From the NCBI RefSeq assembly GCF_036370855.1, contig NC_088117.1, positions 1,178,001 to 1,242,000 of the forward strand: a stretch of DNA of 64,000 nt, given 5' to 3'. This stretch comes from Dromaius novaehollandiae. Taxonomy: Eukaryota > Chordata > Aves > Casuariiformes > Dromaiidae. The notes below the pieces were generated by a model. The model worked only from the letters and a program-made list of their open reading frames with translations. It was not told the origin of the DNA and did no database searches. Of this stretch, positions 56,153 through 64,000 are shown in pieces. Each line of letters opens with the position of its first letter. Within the stretch, counting starts at the first letter, position 1. Made by a program: the position numbers and the translations under genes.

Positions 56153-58680
56153 CCACAGAATCACAGAATGATAGAGGTTGGAAGGCACCTCTGGAGATCA
56201 TCTAGTCCAACACCCCCCCCTCGCCCGCTCAAGCAGGGTCACCTACAGCACGTTGCCCAGGACCCTGTCCACACAGCTTTTGAACATCTCCAAGGATGGG
56301 GAATCCACAGCCTTTCTGGGCTACCTGTTCCAGTGCTCAGTCACCCTCACAGGAAAGAAGTTTCTCCTTATGTCCTGATGGAACTTCCTGTGTTTCCGTT
56401 TGTGCCTGTTGACTCTTGTCCTATCACTGGACACCACTGAAAAGAGTCTGGTTCCACCCTCCTGACACCCTCCCTTCAGATATTTAAACACATTCATAAG
56501 ATTCCCCCTCTGTCTTCTCTTCTCCAGGCTCAACAGGCACAGCTCTCTCAGCCTTTCTTCCTATAAGACACACTCTAGTCCCTTCACCATCTTAGTAGCC
56601 CTTCGTTGCGCTTGCTCCAGTAGCTCCATGTCTCTCTTGTATTGGAGAGCCCAGAACTGGATACGGTACTCCAGATGCAGCCTCACCAGGGCTGAGTAGA
56701 GGGGGAGGGTTACCTCCCTCCACCTGCAGGCAATGTTCTTCCTAATGCAGACCATGATGCTGTTGGCCTCTTTTTCTGCAAAGGCACACTGCTGGCTCTT
56801 GTTCCACTTGCTGTCCACCAGGAACTGCCAGGTCCTTCTCTGCAGAGCTGCTTTGCAGCACATCAGGCCCCAGCCTCTACTGGTGCTTGGGGTTATTCCT
56901 CCCCAGGGGCAGGACTCTGCATTTCCCTTTGATGAACTTCATGAGGTTCCCCTCTGCCCATCTGTCCAGTCTCTCGAGGTCCCTCTGAATGGCAGTGCAG
57001 CCCTCTGGTGTATCAGCCGCTCCTCCCAGTTTGGGATCATCAGCAAACTTGCTGAGGGTGCCCTCTGTCCCTTCATCCAGGTCTCTGATGACTAAGTTGA
57101 ACAGGATTGGAGCCAGTATTGACCCCTGGGGGAACACCACTAGCTACAGGGCTCCAGCTAGACTTTGCGACACTCATCACAACCCTCTGAGCTCTGCCTT
57201 TCAGCCAGCTTTCAGTCCACCTCACTGTGCTCATCTCACCCCTACTGCATCAGCTTGCCTAGAGGATGTTACGAGAGACAGTATCCAAAGCCTTCCTGAA
57301 GTCAAGGGAGACGACATCCCCTGCTCTGCCCTCATCTCCCCAGCCAGTCATTCCATCACAGAAGGCCATCAGATTGGCTAAGCATGCTTTCCCCTTGTGA
57401 ACTGGCATCCCCTTGTGCTGACATCTCCCAATCACCTTCTTGTCCTTCATATGCTTGGAGATGGTATCCACAATGAGCTGCTCCATCACCTTCCCAGGGA
57501 TCGTGTTGGGTCCCTGGGCCCTCCTTCTTGCCCTTTTTGAAGACTGGAGTGACATTTGCTTTCTTCCAGTCCTCAGGTACCTCTCTTGCTCTCCATGTCC
57601 TTTCAAAGATGGTTGAGAGTGGCCTTGCAATGACATTGGCCAGCTCCCTCAGCACTCATGGGTGAATCCCATCAAGGCCCATGGACCTGTGGATGTCAAG
57701 TTTGGTTAAATGATCTCTAACCTGAGCCTCCTTAACCAAGTCTTCCTTTCTCCAGACTTTCTCCCTTGTCTCCAGGGTTTGGGATTCCTCAGGGCTGGTC
57801 TTAGCAGTGGAGACTGAAGCAAGAAATACATTCAGTATCTTTGCCTTCTCTCTGCTTCTTCCTGATCAGGTGGTCTGTAGCAGACACTCACAACAACATT
57901 GCCTATATTGGTCTGCCCATTAATCCTGACCCATAAGCTCTCAGCTGGCTCATCTCCCTTCTGTAGGCAGGGCTTCATGCATTCCAGTTGTTGTCTCACA
58001 TAGAGGGCGACTCCCTCTCCTCACTTTCCCAGCCTGTCCTTCCTAAACAGCCTGTATTCATCCATTGTAGCGCTCTAGTTGTATGAGCTATCCCACCACG
58101 TCCTGATGATCCCAATGAGAACATAGCCCTGTAACTGCATGCACACCTAATTCCTCCTGTTTGTTCCTTATGCTGCATGCATTAGTGTAAAGATCCTTCT
58201 GAGAGGCACTCAGTTCAACCTACTTCCCAGGAAAAGGATAAGAGCTTCCCCCGCAATGCTGTCCTTTTTGTACTTTCTTACTTATGTGTGTGCACTTGGG
58301 GTGAACCTCATTCTGCCCTGTTCTGTTAATTTTGAGGATTCTCATCTACACCACCCTGCAGCTTTTGCTTGCCAACCCAGTCCAGCACTTTCCCACTTGA
58401 CTGTGGGTTGTCATCTCCCTCCCCCATCTTTCCTAGTTTTCTCACCAGGTTGGTCAGTCTGTTGGCAAAAATGAAAAACATCTTTGCAGGTGGATTCCAT
58501 CTCGTCTTATCAGTCCTCAATTCTCAAAAAGGGTCCTGTGGTTTCAAAGCCAAATCCCTGTCATCAACACAGCTGCATAACCAGGTGCTGAATGTCAGGA
58601 TCCATCCACTCCTCCTTAAGCCTCTTCCCTTCACCAGTAGTATCAAGGAGAAAACCACCTAGCCCCCCATGACCTCACTC
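56153..58680 (-). mobile_element. CR1 LINE fragment 1 (right arm)
   Basis: Mirror of 1,950-4,466. Around 57,020-57,050 it keeps a [10 protein letters not shown]-coding stretch where the left arm has a shorter, different block. Around 56,635 it keeps [17 protein letters not shown] where the left copy is frameshifted. The right copy is the better preserved one. Confidence 0.85.
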
Positions 58681-60628
58681 CTCCCCCCCCCCAGAGCCAT
58701 GTAGTCACTCTTGGTACATTCAAAGACTCCTGATAGGATCATCAGTTTGCATGTGAATGAGCAGAAAGGGGTAATAGTCCAAGGACTGGACAAGCCTCAG
58801 CAACCTCTCTACAGCATCCCAGATCTGAGCCCCCAGCAAGCAGCGAACCTCCCTAGACAGCAAGTCTGTTTTGCAGATGGGCCCTCCGTCCCCCACGGGA
58901 GGGAATATATGTAATGAAGTTCAATTATGGGCCATACTGGTTTAAAAATAAATATACATTGCATTAGACCAGTAAAACCAATGGGGAGTTTGATACATTT
59001 TTAATAGTAAATATATCTACTTAATACCTAACTTGTATGTACCCCCCATTCCCAGGTTGGTTTCAATGAATCTAGTAGAATTACCTGTCCTTTAGCTCAT
59101 ATGTAGCATCTTGGAAAGACTTTGGCTTTAGTTTCTCAAAACTTGTCAGATTAGGTCATTTTTAACCTCACTAGAAGTGGAGTACAAGGCAGAATGTATA
59201 CAATCCTATAAAAATGTTGCCCATACAATAGTAGGTGTGACTTGAAACAAGTTAGTCATCCTTCCTGTGATGCTGTCTTCCACCCTTCCTAACTTTACTT
59301 TTTCTTCTCTTTCGCCTTTCATCTTTCTCTTCTTTTTTCCCCCTTTTTGCCAATGGCATCCTTTTTGCATGCCGCACTGCTTGCATCCAGAGGTGCTTGA
59401 CCTCTACTCTTCTCTGCAAAATAAACCACCATATTTGTGTAGGTGACCTTTGTTTTCCTAGGAACAATAAACTAGATATAGGTACAAGACTTAAAATGTT
59501 CCTATTGTGGCTCAGTTTATCAAGTGTGATGTCAACAGACAGACCAACTCTATCTTGGACAGCAGTGGCTACCTACTTACCTACCTATAACTTCCTAGAC
59601 AACAATGACCACATACAGGAGTGTAAGGGATACTTGTTTCTTCTTGTAAATACATTTAAGAGTGTCTTAATACTGTGGTTAAAGCTGACTATTAGTTACT
59701 TCAGGACTCAATTAACCATTGAGAGTTTTTCTCCTAGGGCACAAAATAAATGCTAATTACACTGCCATCAAGTCAAGAGGAAGAGGACGAGGGAGAAAAA
59801 GTAAAGAGAAAAGAGAAAGGAACTGAAAAGGAAAGGTCCTGAAAAGGTGGGGTGAGGGGAAGTTTAGAGGTTCTCAGAGTAACAGACTGAACTGCTCAAA
59901 CTGATCTGAGTTGGGGAATTTCAGGTCATTTTCGATGAAAGACAACCATGGGAGAGGAAAAAGAAATAAAACAACCCCCACACCTCCCCTAAAAATCCCT
60001 GGCACCTTAAAATTAAAAAAGAAGGAAGACACTGGTTAAAAAAAAAAGTTTATTACCAAGAAAAAATCTTGGTACATGAACACACTCACACTTGTTCCAC
60101 GAATTCTGAAAAATGTTTCCTAGCTGTACTGCTGACTTTATGCTGAAAAACGGACTTAAATTGTACATTACATAACAGTGCCCTGACGGTTCGGTCACAG
60201 AGCTTCTGTACTGCTCCACTGAATGCAACACAACAGGCATATGCACAGCTTCAAGAGGACGACACAACTGTGCTTGAAAGGGTGTCACCCAGAACTGCCA
60301 AAAACCAGGAACTAAGGAGGAGCAGTGAGAAGACTGAAGAGAGACAGTAAGGCCTCTTAAATTTACTGCTATGCCTTCTGAATAGATACAGGGCATAAAA
60401 GATGCCAAGAACAGATTCAGCAGTTTAAAAAAATGTTTCACAGATTATCTGGATAACCTTCTGATGGTACTTATATAATACATACCTTGGGGTTAATTAA
60501 AAAAAGAGCTTTTAGAGCTCTGTTTTTGCTTAGAAGCAGCTCTAGAAACAGTTGTTTCTCACTCCATTTATCTCCAACAGCTTTATAGGAGCTGCAGTGG
60601 AAGTTCCCAAGAAACTGGACCTCTATTA

Positions 60629-63600
60629 AAGGCCCTCCACACAGATTTTTTTTTAAATCAAGTAAACATTTGGTTAATACAGGAATAACCATGTGCCTTT
60701 ACTAGTCATGATATAAATCCCTAGTCTAAATAAGCTTGCGTATTCTGCCAGCTGTAATCATTGCAGAAACTTAACACAGCTTTTGGACAGATAACAGATC
60801 AGAAATCTAATCTGTCATCCCCACACCAAATGAAACATATTAATTGACCTTCCCTCAAGCTCAGACTGTCTTGGCCATAGATTTAGATACTAGATCATCT
60901 TGAGCAGCAATAAAACAATATGGAAAGACACTGTGGAATACACAGTAGACAAGATATTATGAACAATTAAAAGGGATTATACACTTCTACAGAAATACAT
61001 GCATTAGTGTGAGAAAGCTGCTGAAGAGGCGGGGGAATTACTTAACATATTTACCAAAAAACCCCAGTAGTTGGAGAATACTTTATACAGGTCAGAAATT
61101 TACAAAGATTTAATACTTTTATATTTAAAGAGTAAAAATAAGAATCTGATCTTTATAAACTATTCTGTGGGTTTTCAGGTTTGTTTGATCATTTTTTCTT
61201 CAACAAAGGAGCCTGACAGCATTTCAGGGCTCTGTTGTTAGCACTGTTTAGCTGGAATGACTTGACCAGCTTTCTGAGCTTTGACACTTAGGAAAAAACC
61301 CACAACCAAAACATTATAGGGCATTTAAACAGTGTTGGAAGGCTCTTCTGGATGTTATTTTTGATGGGAAAAGTAGAGGTAAAGAGTACACTAGCAAGTT
61401 CTTGCAGTCCCTGCTCTCTGGAAAAGTCTTTTTTAACTGATGGACTGGAAGTGGTCTATCCACCACTAAAGTCTATCTACCAAACCAGTGTGTAGTGTGT
61501 AGCTGCTATACTTCACAGTATATTCAGGACTGTTTTTCTACATCTCCTTCAAAATACTTTCAAAAACATATTAAGTCTGCTGACAGAGATGGTTCCAGTG
61601 TGTAGCATCTAGGTCACCATTTCAAGTGTCCCCAGGCTGACAGAAGGCCAAAACTATCAATCTGTTACTCTGTGATATGATAATGACCATTCGCACTTCA
61701 CAGATACAACATGTCTAAACTGGGCCTGTCCTTTCTATCTCCTTCCATTCCTTCTATCGCCTTTCTGTATGCTTTTCTGTCTTTCTGCTCCCTTAGGTGT
61801 TCAATTTCTTTCTAGTCCCTGCATTGTGTATCATTCTCTTCTACTCCCTGTCATTCCCATCTATTCAGAACTATTCCTCATAATTTCTTTCTATTCCTAG
61901 CTATTCCTTACTATACCCCCTTCTATTCTGCATCTATTCCCTGCAATTTCCTATTATTCCATCTGTTCCCCATCATTTCTACTCCCTAATTTCCCCCATC
62001 ATTCCCATCTATTCCCAGTATATTCCCTATCATTCTCTATTTCCCATTATTTCCTTCTCTTCCCACGTATTCTCCACCATTGCCTTCCATCTGTAGCAAG
62101 AATGTGCACATGGGCTGTATAGTTATCATTAGCCAGTGAACTTTTAACTGTGTTATTTTGGTGCATCCCTTGCAGCCAAGGACGCCCCTGTTTTGCATAA
62201 CTGGTCACCAGATGGTCTGGCAGGGTTCATATGCTTGGAGATGGCGTCCAAGAGAAGCTGCTCCAACAAAACAGTTCAAACAGTCCATCATAACTTTTTT
62301 TAAGAACAAAAGCTTTCCATTAATTTTAAATAACCATTTTCTTCAATGTCAGTTTTCTTTTTTCTTTTTTTTTTTTTTGTTCATGTAAACAAAGGTGAGG
62401 AACTGGAACTCCAGAAAACAGGAAGAGTTTTGAAGAGGAAGATATGGATGGCAGCTGTTAACAGTCACAATTCAGCAGTGAAGACTCAACACCTCACTCA
62501 CCCAAGCTCTAACTACTGAGTTGCTCAGATGTTCAAAAGCAAAAGGGAAGGACAATGCCATTTAAGCAGTAAGTGCTTCTGCCAGGCTCTATCTTTAGAA
62601 GCTCAGTCTTTCATTTTGGTTTCAAGAAAATAAATAGCATGACTTGAAATACACACATCAAGGATTCTTTCATCTGTCAGTAGTTCCAGAATGGATTAAC
62701 CATTGAAAACAATTTGACTAAGGAACACCTTGTGAGCAAAGACATTTTCACTGGAAGGTATGTATATATTGATTTCATTAGTCAAACAAGCTCAAATGCC
62801 TCATTGGTCTAGGAGTTTTATCAGATATCTGATCCTTTCATATTTTAGGAAAATTCCTAATCTTTTCTCAAGTCAAATCTTTTAACATAAATAAGCAATA
62901 TATTGCCATTAAAGTGGTAAAATCTCTGCTGTCTGTGGGTTGGGCTATAATTTATCAGATCTGACCTGTGCCCTTCAGCTTTATTTGCTGCTTCTGCAGC
63001 ATCTATCAAGGCACATTCTGCTCCGAACATGTTTTTTTATTATCACTTCATTATTCTTCTCTATCACTTTGAGGATGATGCAAAAATTAAGCTGACTGGA
63101 GTGGCTGCTACTTTGTCTCCATTCCAGTGTCCTGCTTTGACTGGCCCATGATGGTTGCTTAGAGAAGTCAGCATGCCTGTCAGGGTGCAGGACAGTCAGC
63201 AACACACTGTGTGCTTAAAGACAGAGTCTGACTGAACTCAAGCTGGTTGGTTACCCTTCTGTGGCATGCACCGTGCCGTTTTCCCAGAAGCCTCTACCAT
63301 TCCCCCAGATCATTTTTATTGTTTTCTAGTGGTTCCGATTCACAGTCTTCAGGACTTCCCTTTCTAAGTCTGTTCCCATTTCCATCCCAAACATATGAAA
63401 AAATAGTAGTAAAAACAGAGTGTTCTGTATACACGTGTTGCAGTTCTCATACATCAAATGCTGTAAAAGCAGAAGTGTGTAAGTGGGTGAAAGGTAGCTT
63501 CCAGAAAAGAGTGAAACTCAAAAGCTTTAATTACATGCAGGAGTGTAACAAAACTTTATGAAAGGAACAGGAAGAAGAAAAAGCACTTGATTAAGGTGCA

Positions 63601-64000
63601 AGGGAAATCTCCCGTTATTAAGAACAGTTTCATTTATTCCCATATGATCTGGGAAGTACACCACTGATATCTTATCTTGGGAAAACCGCTAGAAGATGTT
63701 TAGAACCCATACTGATAAGCATGTATGCTTCATATAAATCATCTCCAGTTGGACAGGCCTCACTCCCTTCACAGGTTTTACAAGTACCCAGATTTAAAAG
63801 ACCCATCCTGGACCGACTTTTTAGTGGCTGGACAGCCACTAAAAGACAGATCAGCCTCAGAATGGCAGCAGTTCCTTATTTATCTTCACATTTCAGATTC
63901 CTCATTGTGGCTCATATGCGAGCATCTCATATGGTGACAGCACTTTAATTTCTTGTATAAATCCACTATGCCAGTCTTCTACTGCTGTGTAGTGTGTGCA
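60629..64000. other. Sequence beyond the palindrome, mostly anonymous
   Basis: 3.4 kb with no mirror partner inside the window, AT-rich. Apart from the pyrimidine-rich repeat at 61,780-62,100 and a T run at about 62,364-62,379, no supported feature. Open frames are short and without recognisable motifs. Confidence 0.5.
61780..62100 (+). repeat. Third, diverged copy of the pyrimidine-rich repeat
   Basis: Shares the tattccctatcatt and tattctccaccattgcct blocks and the end string ccatctgtagcaagaatgtgc with 6,315-6,530. Clearly more diverged than the two arm copies are from each other. Confidence 0.7.

Larger units (their letters stand above)
36892..60628 (-). repeat. Right arm of giant inverted repeat
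   Basis: This is the reverse complement of 1-23,723. Position 60,628 pairs with position 1. Differences from the left arm are single-base changes and a few short indels, more frequent in the outer CR1 part than in the inner ERV and CCDC81-like part. Where the arms differ inside CR1 near 56.6 and 57.0 kb, the right arm looks closer to an ordinary CR1 sequence. Confidence 0.97.

Noticed and set aside
1-60628. Whole palindrome as a simple assembly fold-back
   Set aside because: Substitutions and indels of up to 15 bases between arms, concentrated in the outer part, are not expected of a pure fold-back of one strand. Only long reads can settle it fully.
1-64000. tRNA, rRNA, microRNA or CRISPR features
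   Set aside because: No cloverleaf with A and B boxes, no rRNA blocks and no spaced short direct repeats were seen. The only tRNA-related sequence is the retroviral primer-binding site.

Overview
The window looks like bird nuclear DNA. It holds CR1 LINEs with the ATTCTGTG-type 3' end, class I and class II endogenous retroviruses (ERVs), compact intron/exon genes with a GC-rich CpG-island promoter, and a CCDC81-like gene (a family with HU-type domains that is expanded in birds). There are no bacterial operons. A crocodilian or turtle source is less likely but not excluded. Species and chromosome cannot be told from the sequence.

The dominant structure is a very large inverted repeat. Positions 1-23,723 are repeated in reverse complement at 36,892-60,628, around a 13.2-kb unique spacer (23,724-36,891). 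Mirror coordinates sum to about 60,629 at the outer end, 60,609-60,624 in the middle and exactly 60,615 over the inner ~11 kb. The left arm runs off the window start, so the palindrome may be longer. From 60,629 to 64,000 no mirror partner is visible.

Each arm, from outside inward, carries: anonymous sequence with one possible terminal exon; two abutting CR1 elements; a pyrimidine-rich degenerate repeat; a CCDC81-like gene transcribed away from the centre (minus strand on the left, plus on the right) with an internal tandem exon duplication; a class II ERV with both LTRs; and the 3' part of a class I ERV with its 3' LTR. The inner edge of the palindrome falls inside this class I ERV. On the left, a second, diverged copy of the same ERV follows in the spacer, split by a solo LTR with an ATATT target-site duplication.

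The right half of the spacer holds the only clearly single-copy gene: a CpG-island gene at 30,686-34,839 that I do not recognise. Twelve exons splice in one consistent frame into a predicted 372-residue type I membrane protein with a signal peptide, an array of ~24-residue repeats each encoded by its own phase 1-1 exon, a basic helix exon, one transmembrane segment and a short charged tail. Its introns show that blocks of genomic DNA carrying these exons were tandemly duplicated. This exon-array gene sitting in the loop of a palindrome is the best candidate for something undescribed.

No tRNA, rRNA or CRISPR array was found. All gene models come from reading splice sites and frames by eye. No database was searched.
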